NCBI GenBank assembly: GCA_012515085.1
Contig: JAAYZB010000188.1
Coordinates: 1 to 11,004 of the forward strand
Direction: 5' to 3'
DNA: 11,004 nt
Source of the DNA: Acholeplasmataceae bacterium
GTDB taxonomy: Bacteria; Bacillota_I; Bacilli_A; Izemoplasmatales; Hujiaoplasmataceae
In this document: in pieces, positions 1 through 6,655 of the stretch
How the letters are laid out: every line of letters begins with the position of its first letter
Position numbering within the stretch: position 1 is the stretch's first letter
Program-made: the position numbers and the translations under genes
The notes under the pieces: model-generated
Told to the model about the DNA's origin: nothing
The model's input: the letters and a program-made list of their open reading frames with translations, nothing else
Database searches by the model: none

Positions 1-64
1 AGTTGGTTAGAGCACATGACTGTTAATCATGGGGTCCTAGGTTCAAGTCCTAGTTGAGGCGCCA
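1..64 (+). tRNA. tRNA-Asn (GTT), 5' end outside window
   Basis: This is the 3' part of an asparagine tRNA. The anticodon arm is CATGA, loop CTGTTAA, TCATG, which gives anticodon GTT. The T arm (CCTAG, loop GTTCAAGT, CTAG) and the acceptor 3' strand TTGAGGC follow, then discriminator G and an encoded CCA at 62-64. The visible part begins in the D loop (AGTTGGTTA followed by GAGC). About 13 bases are therefore missing at the left edge: the acceptor 5' strand, the two linker bases and the first half of the D stem. It lies 4 bases upstream of tRNA-Glu and is probably co-transcribed with it. Confidence 0.95.
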
Positions 65-68
65 TTTC

Positions 69-144
69 GGCCCGTTGGAGAAACGGTTAACTCACATGCC
101 TTTCACGCATGCATTCGCGGGTTCGAACCCCGCACGGGTCACCA
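69..144 (+). tRNA. tRNA-Glu (TTC)
   Basis: This is a complete 76-base cloverleaf. The acceptor strands are GGCCCGT at the 5' end and ACGGGTC at the 3' end, pairing throughout with one G-U at the second pair. The anticodon arm is CATGC, loop CTTTCAC, GCATG, giving anticodon TTC. The T arm carries the usual GTTCGAA core within GCGGG...CCCGC. Discriminator A and an encoded CCA close the gene at 141-144. It is the last tRNA of the cluster and is followed 8 bases later by a terminator. Its charging enzyme, GluRS, is encoded at the other end of this window. Confidence 0.97.
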
Positions 145-152
145 GTATTTCC

Positions 153-191
153 AAGCTTATCACCATTCGAGATAAGCTTTTTTTCTTTTTT
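153..191 (+). terminator. Rho-independent terminator of the tRNA cluster
   Basis: A perfect 9-bp inverted repeat, AAGCTTATC at 153-161 and GATAAGCTT at 171-179, encloses a 9-base loop. A T-rich tail follows (seven T at 178-184, one C, then six more T). The stem is AT-rich but the tail is strong. It sits just after tRNA-Glu and has no comparable T-tract on the opposite strand side, so it ends rightward tRNA transcription. Confidence 0.9.
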
Positions 192-304
192 CAGGAACAG
201 GTCCGTTGAACAGTGATTGAGGTTTATTGCCTTTGGTGAGAACCTTTTATGATCGTCTATTTCTGAAAATCCATCATGTAATCCACATTAACATGCTGCA
301 AAAA

Positions 305-333
305 TGGATATTTTAGAAAAAATAGGATATAAT
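305..333 (+). promoter_or_regulatory. Predicted sigma-A-type promoter for the nuclease lipoprotein gene
   Basis: A perfect -10 box TATAAT lies at 328-333. A -35 candidate TGGATA (4 of 6 matches to TTGACA) lies at 305-310, with a 17-base spacer. Transcription would start near 340 and leave a leader of about 36 bases carrying the GGAAGG ribosome binding site at 360-365. An ATG at 304 in the same reading frame overlaps this promoter, which argues against its use as the start codon. Confidence 0.65.
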
Positions 334-375
334 AAAGTACGACTATTTCGGTTGACAAAGGAAGGCGATCTACGA

Positions 376-2382
376 ATGCCAAAAAAACGACGACTGTTGA
401 CACTATTGATCATCACACTGTTTTTGAGTGCGTGCCAGTCCATTACCACCACTTCCACGACGGTGCCTTCCACCCAAACGACATCATTAAGCTCCACCAC
501 CCTTCCTACCACCCATGTTCCGACCACCTCCCAGAGCGAGACGACGGTGCCAGGATCCACGACGAACCCCACCACCGGCTATAACACCACCCTTCCCACG
601 ACGACCCTTCCCACCATCCATCCCGTCACGATCACCACGATCTCGACACAGATTGTGAATACGGAAATACTATCTATCAGCACCAACATCACCGAAGGCG
701 GCGTCTCCTTAAGCAAACCCACGCCTTTGCTTAACGACTATATCACGATCAGCGCTACCGATGCTCCGGGATTCAAGTTCGAGCATTGGCGCGATCTGGA
801 GTCGGGGCAGATCGTCACATTTGCACCGGAATTCAGTCTCGCCTTGTCATCCCAAAGATCCTTCGAAGCGGTCTATCTTCCGGAAGGATTTGCGGATTAC
901 TATCTCTTCAGCACGAATGACACTACCATAACACGTGATATCAACGGACCGGTCACGGAGGGAACGTCCGTTTCACTCCAGGCAGAAGAGACCGACGCCA
1001 TTCGTTTCGTCGCCTGGTATGACTTGATCCAAGAAAAAGACATCTCCACCGAAAACCCATTAACCATTGAAGCATCACAGAGCCGCTACTTGGTGGCGGT
1101 CTATGCCATCGAAGCGAGCGACTATCTCGCCTATTCCACCGACTTTGAAGATGTCACAAAAAGCGCTTATGAAGCGGCGGCGGTCGAGACGGGCGGTGAG
1201 CTCTGGTGGCTGTCCGACAGTTTGATCGGATCGGGGGATACGGATCAAAAAGCGGACACGAAGAGCGTTCGCATGAGAGCAGGATATCTGGAAACCCAGT
1301 TCCTGGTCACAGATGTCACCGCTATCAGTTTCCAGTATGGTCAATATGGCACCGAAACCGCCGAAACGCTCTCTGTATCGGTGTCAGCCAATCAAACCGA
1401 CTGGACCTTACTTGCGGAAATTTTGTCGGATTCGAGCTTCAAGACTTTCTCCTTTTCCTTCGATGACACTTGGTTCCAGGATCACTCCCTCGGTTCGGAC
1501 ACGCCTTTATACTTCCGGATCGAAGGGTTGGCACTGACGAGGACCAATATCGATGACGTGTCCATTTTCCAAACCAACTTCAAGCGTGAGATAATTCCAG
1601 AAGTGTTTCTGACTCCCGCGGTGGAATATAGCGGCTACTATGAAGGCATCGGCGGCTTAACTGACGATGCGTTGATCTTGGCGCTAAGGGACATCCTCTG
1701 GGATGGCTTTACCAAGCTGAGCTATGGGGATGCAAGATATGTTTTATCTTTTTCGGATCGAGATCCTGAGACGAATTACTCAAGCGTCCGGGGCATGTAT
1801 GATAATGATGTCATTGCTACAGAATGGATAAGCACAGGAGCGGGCGCATGGCAGCGCGAGCATGTTTGGCCTAATTCAAAATTAGGAATTCCAAGAGTGG
1901 ATAACTACAGTAAAAATCAGGGCTCTGATTTACATAATTTAAGAGCGATCACCGGTATCAATCAAACCCGATCGAACCGGTATTTTGCTGAAGGAAGTGG
2001 GATAGCAACGACAATCGGCAGTGAAGGTTTTTATCCCGGTGACGAACATAAAGGGGATGTTGCAAGAATTCTCTTCTATATGGATATAATGTACGATGAA
2101 CTGAATTTGACAAACGATATCACCATGCTAGAAAACAATCCAGACACAAATTACACGCTTGAGGGAGCTTATGCAGGCATTTTAGATTTGCTTCTTCAAT
2201 GGCATAAAGAGGATCCGGTGGACGAGTTTGAACTTCATAGAAATGAGTTTATTTATAGCGGTATTGCATTAGATCCCGATGGAAAAGAAATCAATCCTCA
2301 AGGGAATAGAAATCCCTTTATTGATCATCCGGAGCTGGTCGACATGATTTGGGTTGAAGAATCAAGTCTTCCTATTTCATAG
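376..2382 (+). CDS. Secreted lipoprotein with C-terminal endonuclease I (EndA/NucM-like) domain
   Basis: Predicted to be a lipid-anchored, surface-exposed DNA/RNA nuclease of 668 aa. Residues 1-20 form a lipoprotein signal: a basic start MPKKRR, a hydrophobic core, then lipobox LSAC with Cys20 as the lipidation site. A Thr/Ser/Pro-rich stalk runs to about residue 95. Two related beta modules follow (about 97-171 and 172-250), each with an F-x-x-W core and ending in AVY, resembling InlB-type B repeats. Residues 251-400 look like a beta-sandwich. The rest matches the endonuclease I family: WQREHVWPNS around His496, SDLHNL at 517-522, N529...R532..N534, HKGDVARI at 558-565 and RNPFIDHPE at 645-653. 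Family knowledge makes these the catalytic His, metal-binding Asn and conserved core. The start at 376 was chosen because the signal peptide begins there, GGAAGG lies 10 bases upstream, and the in-frame ATG at 304 lies within the predicted promoter. Base composition drops clearly in the nuclease part. The substrate in vivo is unknown; nutrient scavenging is an inference. Confidence 0.9.
   Translation: MPKKRRLLTLLIITLFLSACQSITTTSTTVPSTQTTSLSSTTLPTTHVPTTSQSETTVPGSTTNPTTGYNTTLPTTTLPTIHPVTITTISTQIVNTEILSISTNITEGGVSLSKPTPLLNDYITISATDAPGFKFEHWRDLESGQIVTFAPEFSLALSSQRSFEAVYLPEGFADYYLFSTNDTTITRDINGPVTEGTSVSLQAEETDAIRFVAWYDLIQEKDISTENPLTIEASQSRYLVAVYAIEASDYLAYSTDFEDVTKSAYEAAAVETGGELWWLSDSLIGSGDTDQKADTKSVRMRAGYLETQFLVTDVTAISFQYGQYGTETAETLSVSVSANQTDWTLLAEILSDSSFKTFSFSFDDTWFQDHSLGSDTPLYFRIEGLALTRTNIDDVSIFQTNFKREIIPEVFLTPAVEYSGYYEGIGGLTDDALILALRDILWDGFTKLSYGDARYVLSFSDRDPETNYSSVRGMYDNDVIATEWISTGAGAWQREHVWPNSKLGIPRVDNYSKNQGSDLHNLRAITGINQTRSNRYFAEGSGIATTIGSEGFYPGDEHKGDVARILFYMDIMYDELNLTNDITMLENNPDTNYTLEGAYAGILDLLLQWHKEDPVDEFELHRNEFIYSGIALDPDGKEINPQGNRNPFIDHPELVDMIWVEESSLPIS
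442..651 (+). repeat. Low-complexity Thr/Pro-coding stalk with short direct repeats
   Basis: This stretch encodes residues 23-92 of the lipoprotein, made almost entirely of Thr, Ser and Pro with recurring TTLPTT-like units. At DNA level it contains in-frame direct repeats. ACGACGGTGCC occurs at 457-467 and 541-551, 84 bases apart. CACCACCCTTCC occurs at 495-506 and 585-596, 90 bases apart, with a related copy at about 601-612. Such stalks usually space a surface domain away from the membrane, and the repeats could allow in-frame length variation. Confidence 0.75.
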
Positions 2383-2397
2383 AATATAAGATATAAT
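2369..2397 (+). promoter_or_regulatory. Predicted promoter for pcm
   Basis: A perfect TATAAT lies at 2392-2397, 17 bases after a weak -35 candidate TTCCTA (3 of 6) at 2369-2374. The -35 box overlaps the 3' end of the nuclease gene. The predicted start point near 2404 leaves a short leader with ribosome binding site AAGGG at 2421-2425, seven bases before the pcm ATG. No terminator separates the two genes, so read-through from the nuclease gene is also possible. Confidence 0.5.
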
Positions 2398-2432
2398 ACA
2401 TTTGGCTTGATAGCGGTTGAAAGGGTCAATGT

Positions 2433-3077
2433 ATGGATCATTATCATTATGAGCCATTGCGAAAGCGGATGGTGGACCAACAATTAAAAACAAGGGGCAT
2501 CGAGAACGACAACGTGATCGATGCTTTTTTACGTGTACCGCGGGAGTTGTTTGTCGATAATACCTATCGCAACTTAGCATATGAAGACCATCCTTTGCCT
2601 ATCGACCAAGATCAAACCATCTCCCAACCCTATATGGTGGCATTAATGAGTGAACTGGCGGGTTTGGACCAGACAAAGAGCGTGTTGGAGATCGGAACGG
2701 GATCCGGCTATCAGACGGCCATCTTGTCTTTGATTGCCAAGACGGTCTATACCGTCGAGCGCATCAAGTTCCTACAAGCCAAGGCAAAGATCGTCTTGAC
2801 GGAAGCGGGATACACCAACATTCAGTATGCCCATGGGGACGGGTCCTTGGGTTGGGAAGAACACGCTCCTTATGATGCGATCATCGTCACTGCCGCAGCG
2901 AGTGAAATTCCTAAGCCCCTGCTTGACCAGCTGAAATCTTTGGGAAGACTTGTCATCCCGGTGGGAGGAAGTTACTTTCAAACATTGATGCTCATCACAA
3001 GAGTTGACGATCATATCGAGCGTCAGGCAATTTGCAGTTGTCGCTTTGTTCCACTACTCCACGGGACAATAGAATAA
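2433..3077 (+). CDS. pcm: Protein-L-isoaspartate O-methyltransferase
   Basis: Predicted cytoplasmic repair enzyme of 214 aa, a usual length for the family. It transfers a methyl group from S-adenosylmethionine to the abnormal carboxyl group of isoaspartyl residues, which starts their conversion back to aspartate in aged proteins. Visible motifs are the family start region MVDQQLKTRGI (13-23), RVPRELFV (34-41), the substrate-site motif QTISQPYMVA (61-70, with Ser64), SAM motif I VLEIGTGSGYQ (84-94), the acidic post-motif VER (108-110), GDG (135-137), VTAAASEIP (152-160) and GRLVIPVGG (171-179). The C-terminus CRFVPLLHGTIE resembles the usual RFVPL ending. Start 2433 has AAGGG seven bases upstream; Met13 is an alternative but has no better site. 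The gene has its own probable promoter and no evident functional link to the nuclease or exporter genes beside it. Confidence 0.95.
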   Translation: MDHYHYEPLRKRMVDQQLKTRGIENDNVIDAFLRVPRELFVDNTYRNLAYEDHPLPIDQDQTISQPYMVALMSELAGLDQTKSVLEIGTGSGYQTAILSLIAKTVYTVERIKFLQAKAKIVLTEAGYTNIQYAHGDGSLGWEEHAPYDAIIVTAAASEIPKPLLDQLKSLGRLVIPVGGSYFQTLMLITRVDDHIERQAICSCRFVPLLHGTIE

Positions 3078-3137
3078 AAAAATAAAACTAAAACATCATA
3101 ATATTAAAAAAAACATGCAAATTAGTTAAAAAAATTA

Positions 3138-3166
3138 ATGATATTCTCACAATCAAGTGGTATGAT
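3138..3166 (+). promoter_or_regulatory. Predicted extended -10 promoter for the ABC exporter operon
   Basis: A -10 box TATGAT at 3161-3166 is preceded directly by TGG, fitting the extended -10 pattern TGN. A -35 candidate ATGATA (4 of 6) lies at 3138-3143 with a 17-base spacer. It sits at the right end of a very AT-rich intergenic stretch. Transcription would start near 3173, so in-frame ATG codons at 3138-3168 would not be in the message. This supports a downstream start for the first exporter gene. Confidence 0.55.
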
Positions 3167-3196
3167 GATGATTGGAATGGGTTTAACCCAGATGAT

Positions 3197-3202
3197 GGAG
3201 GG
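3197..3202 (+). promoter_or_regulatory. Ribosome binding site with ambiguous spacing for exporter gene A
   Basis: GGAGGG is the only strong Shine-Dalgarno match before the gene. It lies 13 bases before the preferred ATG at 3216, which is long, and only 1 base before the ATG at 3204, which is too close. No better site precedes the other in-frame ATGs (3177, 3192, 3195), so 3216 remains the best but not certain start. Confidence 0.5.
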
Positions 3203-3215
3203 TATGCTAATAACG

Positions 3216-4856
3216 ATGAAAGCCTTACTTTTCGAAAACAAAAAGAAATTTGGTCTGTATATCATCGCTTGTTTCCTGCCGGTTATCGGCGACATGGGAC
3301 GAGTGGTGGTTTTCGCGATGATCTTTGAAGCGATCGAGCGGAAATCAATGGAATTCTTCCAATGGACCATTTTGGCGGTTATTGGTTTTGTCTTATTGGA
3401 TGCCGGAGCCTTCCTTACCTCTCGAATGATGCGGATCTCGTACATGCGCGACACCTTGTACTCGCTCCGGATCAAGGCCTTCGACAAGATCATGATGATG
3501 GACTATCAAAAATTTCACCAAAAATCACGGGACGTCTACCTGTCCAATCTGATCAATGACATCAACACCTTCGAACAATCGTTCTTTCTTTCGCTCATCA
3601 ATGTGGTCTTCCGTTTTGGGATCTATACCGTCTGCATGACGTTATTGTTGATCCTGATGTGGCAAGTGGGGCTCGCGGTCCTGGTCGCCTCGGTGATCGT
3701 TCTTCTTATCTCCATGCTCTTCCAGAAACGGACTGTCACGCTCCAGGAGGAAGTCTCCACCGAGAACGAACGGACGACGCTCACCGCGTCCAACACTCTG
3801 TCAGGGCTTGAAATTCTGAAACTCAACAATATCGAAAAGACGTTTTTGAAAAATACCCAAGGCCAGATCAATCAGTTGGAAAAAAAGAAATTCGGCTTCC
3901 GCTTTTTCTCGTCGCTTCAAATCGAATTGAACGTCGCCATCGGGTATTTTCTCTTTATCGCCTTGCTCGTGTATTTGATGAGCCTTCTGAAGACGGGGAT
4001 CGGATACGGCAACATGGCCATGATCATACAACTCTCAACACTCGCCATCTTCCCGCTCGTGAACATGATGCCCTTAATCAACGTCATCAAATCCTCGAGT
4101 GCGATCTATGATAAGATCGCGAAACCGGACGAAACGGAAGCTAATGACAACAAGACCAAGAACTTCGTGTTCAAGAAACAATTGGAAGTGCGGGATCTGC
4201 ATTTCCAATACGATGAGCGGACCCTTTTCCACGACTTGGATTTCGTGATCGAAAAAGGGAAGAAATATCTTTTGAAAGGTCCAAGCGGATCGGGAAAATC
4301 GACGCTCATCAAGCTGCTCTCCGGGATCTACGACCAATATGACGGAAGCATCACGGTCGATGGCACCGATCTCAAAACGATTTCCCTCAAATCGCTCAAC
4401 AATCGCTCGAGTTACATTTTCCAAGATGTCTTTCTCTTCGAAGCCTCATTGAAAGACAACATCGCCTTGTTCAAGACGATTGATCAAAAGCGCTTGGATG
4501 ACGCGATTCTAAAATCGGGATTGTCGGAGTTTGTGTCAAGTCATTCGGAAGGCTTGGATTTCCAGATCGAAGAAAACGGGAAAAACCTTTCCGGCGGCGA
4601 ACGGCAACGGGTGTCGATCGCGCGGGCTCTCTACAAGCAAGCTGAGGTCTTGTTCGTGGATGAAGCGACCTCATCGCTCAATGATGAACTGGGCAGAGGC
4701 ATCGAAGCCACCATTCTCAATCTCGATGCGACGGTGATCGCCATCAGCCACAAGCTGTTCGCCGGTATCACCAATCGCTATGATTACGTGTTGGAAATCA
4801 AGGATGGGTTCATCAATCAGTATCCGATCCAGGACTACTATCAGGAGGTGGCCTAA
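3216..4856 (+). CDS. ABC exporter half-transporter, subunit A (membrane domain fused to ATPase)
   Basis: Predicted half of a heterodimeric ABC exporter, 546 aa, in the cytoplasmic membrane. The N-terminal membrane domain (about 1-300) has hydrophobic helices near 12-36, 49-68, 127-148, 150-170, 240-258 and 265-290. The ATPase domain (about 322-546) has Walker A GPSGSGKST (355-363), Q-loop Gln403 in FQDVFLFE, signature LSGGE (458-462), Walker B VLFVDE with catalytic Glu483, and switch His512. The D-loop reads SSLND, with Asn489 where Asp is usual. The next gene starts one base after this stop and encodes a similar protein, so the two most likely pair. Substrate is unknown: no precursor peptide, protease domain or modification enzyme is nearby. 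The start at 3216 gives the typical exporter N-terminus MKALLFENKKKF; in-frame upstream codons overlap the promoter. Confidence 0.9.
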   Translation: MKALLFENKKKFGLYIIACFLPVIGDMGRVVVFAMIFEAIERKSMEFFQWTILAVIGFVLLDAGAFLTSRMMRISYMRDTLYSLRIKAFDKIMMMDYQKFHQKSRDVYLSNLINDINTFEQSFFLSLINVVFRFGIYTVCMTLLLILMWQVGLAVLVASVIVLLISMLFQKRTVTLQEEVSTENERTTLTASNTLSGLEILKLNNIEKTFLKNTQGQINQLEKKKFGFRFFSSLQIELNVAIGYFLFIALLVYLMSLLKTGIGYGNMAMIIQLSTLAIFPLVNMMPLINVIKSSSAIYDKIAKPDETEANDNKTKNFVFKKQLEVRDLHFQYDERTLFHDLDFVIEKGKKYLLKGPSGSGKSTLIKLLSGIYDQYDGSITVDGTDLKTISLKSLNNRSSYIFQDVFLFEASLKDNIALFKTIDQKRLDDAILKSGLSEFVSSHSEGLDFQIEENGKNLSGGERQRVSIARALYKQAEVLFVDEATSSLNDELGRGIEATILNLDATVIAISHKLFAGITNRYDYVLEIKDGFINQYPIQDYYQEVA

Positions 4857-4857
4857 G

Positions 4858-6501
4858 ATGAAACCAAAACGTCGTTATCTCCGCTTTCTCTTCATTCCGG
4901 CGCTTGCCCGACTTATCATGGCCTTCATCAATTTCCAGATGTCGTTCGCCATGTTCGATCTGGTCACGGCCGCCACGGCCGGGAACTGGGATTTGTTCTG
5001 GGACCACTCCATCGTGGCGCTTGCGTATACCTTGGCGCTATTTCCTGCCTCCATCCTGCTCGCTTACACACGCGGACGCTTCATCCAAGGCGCGCTTGGA
5101 GCGATGAAAGCCGATTATCTCAAGAGTGTCTTCAACAAGAACATCTCCGAATTCCAACGGGAAAACAACGCACTTTATCTCTCCGCTCTCACCAGTGATT
5201 TTGACCTGATCGAACGCGACTATCTGGAACCGATCGTCACCTGCTTATTCTCCGTGATCGGCTTTGGAACGGCGATTCTGATCATCTCTCTTATCAGTCC
5301 GTTCTTTGTCGTGATCGCCCTCGGCATTGCCGTTATCAATTTCATTGTGACCCTATTCTCCGATCGGCCGGTCAAGAAGCATAACGCTGAACGGAGCGAC
5401 ATGATGCGTGATTACAGCGGCTTCGTCAAAGAAGCGCTCTCCGCATTCCAGATCATCAAGGCCAATGATCTGGAGAGCCGCATTGAAGAGAACTTTTCCG
5501 CCAAGAGCAAGAAGGTCCAACAGAAGAAGTACGTCATTGACAAGATCTTTTCCTTCATTTTCGCCTTTCAGAATGTCAATGCGTATCTGACTATCCTCAC
5601 CCTCTTGTTGCTGGTGGCCTATCAAACGATTCTCGGCGCCTTGACTTTTGCCGGAGTCATCGTCATCTTCCAGAACATCGATTTCTTCATCGGCCCAATC
5701 ATCGAGTTTTCCGAAACCATCCCCAAGATCAGGTCGGTCAAAGTGCTATTCACCCGTATCGAGGAGTCTCTGAAGAATAAATCCACCTATCCAGAAACCG
5801 CGGATTTCAGTACTTTGAAACATACCATCGAGTTTGACAAAGTTTCCTTCGCGTATGATGAGAACATCGTCTTGAACCAGATCTCGCTCCAGTTTCAAAA
5901 AGGCGGCAAATACCTGATCGTCGGACCGAGCGGAGGCGGTAAATCGACGATCCTCAGATTGCTCAGGAAATATTTCGCGCCGAGTGACGGTGACATCAAG
6001 ATCGACGGCATCTCTTTGAAAGACATCAAGAAAGTCGACTACTTCTCGAAAATCGCCAACATCGAGCAACAAGTCTTCCTCTTCGAGGATACCTTGAAAA
6101 ACAACCTGACGCTCTACAAAGAACATACGGATGACGAGCTCGCCGATGCCATCCGCAAGGCGGGGCTCGAGGATTTCGTCAATTTGCATCCGGAGGGCCT
6201 CAACCGGATGATCGTCGATAACGGCAAGAACATCTCCGGCGGTGAGAAGAGCCGGATCGCGATCGCGAGAGGTCTTCTCAACAAAGCCGAGATCATCTTC
6301 TTGGATGAGGCGTTCGCAAGTCTGGATCTGGACAAGGCCCGCGCCATTGAAAAAAGCGTGTTGACCTTGGAAGGCGTGACCGTCATCAACGTCAGCCATG
6401 TCATCATCAAAGAGAACCTCGATCATTACGATGAAGTCATTACCGTGAAGAACCAAAAAGCGCTCCGAAAGGAATTGACATCGGCCACAGCTACCAACTA
6501 A
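4858..6501 (+). CDS. ABC exporter half-transporter, subunit B (membrane domain fused to ATPase)
   Basis: Predicted partner of the preceding half-transporter, 547 aa, with the same layout. The membrane domain covers about 1-300 and the ATPase domain about 322-547. Visible motifs are Walker A GPSGGGKST (356-364), Q-loop Gln404 in EQQVFLFED, signature ISGGE (459-463), Walker B IIFLDE with catalytic Glu484, D-loop ASLD and switch His514. Both subunits therefore keep the catalytic Glu and an SGGE signature, so neither ATP site is obviously dead by these residues. The start at 4858 has a perfect AGGAGG at 4843-4848, nine bases upstream inside the end of subunit A, and follows that gene's stop by one base. 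This indicates tight co-translation. The reading frame is open further upstream, but that part is the shadow of subunit A. A terminator follows at 6564. Drug, lipid or peptide export are all possible. Confidence 0.92.
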   Translation: MKPKRRYLRFLFIPALARLIMAFINFQMSFAMFDLVTAATAGNWDLFWDHSIVALAYTLALFPASILLAYTRGRFIQGALGAMKADYLKSVFNKNISEFQRENNALYLSALTSDFDLIERDYLEPIVTCLFSVIGFGTAILIISLISPFFVVIALGIAVINFIVTLFSDRPVKKHNAERSDMMRDYSGFVKEALSAFQIIKANDLESRIEENFSAKSKKVQQKKYVIDKIFSFIFAFQNVNAYLTILTLLLLVAYQTILGALTFAGVIVIFQNIDFFIGPIIEFSETIPKIRSVKVLFTRIEESLKNKSTYPETADFSTLKHTIEFDKVSFAYDENIVLNQISLQFQKGGKYLIVGPSGGGKSTILRLLRKYFAPSDGDIKIDGISLKDIKKVDYFSKIANIEQQVFLFEDTLKNNLTLYKEHTDDELADAIRKAGLEDFVNLHPEGLNRMIVDNGKNISGGEKSRIAIARGLLNKAEIIFLDEAFASLDLDKARAIEKSVLTLEGVTVINVSHVIIKENLDHYDEVITVKNQKALRKELTSATATN

Positions 6502-6563
6502 TCGATTTGCATCATCGCTAAAATTTCTCCCAAGCGATGTCAAAAACGGAAACTAAGCGTCAC

Positions 6564-6610
6564 AAGCAAGCATTATTGGTTGCGAAAGCAAAAAATAATA
6601 CTTGCTTTTT
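6564..6610 (+). terminator. Rho-independent terminator of the ABC exporter operon
   Basis: A long hairpin is formed by AAGCAAG (6564-6570) with CTTGCTT (6601-6607), then a C/A mismatch, then ATTATT (6572-6577) with AATAAT (6594-6599). Inside, tandem G/A oppositions lead to an apical stem TTGC (6580-6583) with GCAA (6588-6591), closed by a GAAA tetraloop of the stable GNRA class. Five T at 6606-6610 form the tail, partly shared with the stem. No T-tract serves the opposite strand. Confidence 0.85.
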
Positions 6611-6630
6611 ACTGTTAACATCAGTAAAAT
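6602..6630 (+). promoter_or_regulatory. Predicted promoter for the natA-like/natB-like operon
   Basis: A -10 candidate TAAAAT (5 of 6) at 6625-6630 is preceded by a -35 candidate TTGCTT (3 of 6) at 6602-6607, with a 17-base spacer. The -35 box lies in the 3' arm of the upstream terminator hairpin. Transcription would start near 6637, leaving a leader of about 19 bases before the ATG at 6656. Confidence 0.45.
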
Positions 6631-6655
6631 AAAAAAATGAAGGCAGGTGACACGA

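Noticed and set aside
304..375. Upstream ATG extension of the nuclease lipoprotein
   Set aside because: It would bury the lipoprotein signal 24 residues in and overlaps the predicted promoter; no ribosome binding site precedes it.
288..575. Val-rich 95-aa minus-strand open frame
   Set aside because: It is the antisense reading of the Thr/Pro-coding stalk; its low complexity is inherited from that repeat.
3078..3137. AT-rich gap after pcm as a terminator or small gene
   Set aside because: No hairpin with a T-tail and no ORF with a ribosome site was seen; it looks like plain AT-rich spacer.
3138..3215. Met-rich upstream extension of exporter subunit A
   Set aside because: The stretch coincides with a predicted promoter and leader, has no ribosome site, and is not like an exporter N-terminus.
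6513..6539. Inverted repeat CATCGCT...AGCGATG as a terminator
   Set aside because: The loop is 13 bases and no T-tract follows on either strand; the stronger hairpin 25 bases downstream explains termination.
5746..6543. 265-aa open frame on the minus strand
   Set aside because: It lies antisense to the ATPase domain of exporter subunit B, has no recognisable domain, and overlaps fully conserved motifs of the real gene.
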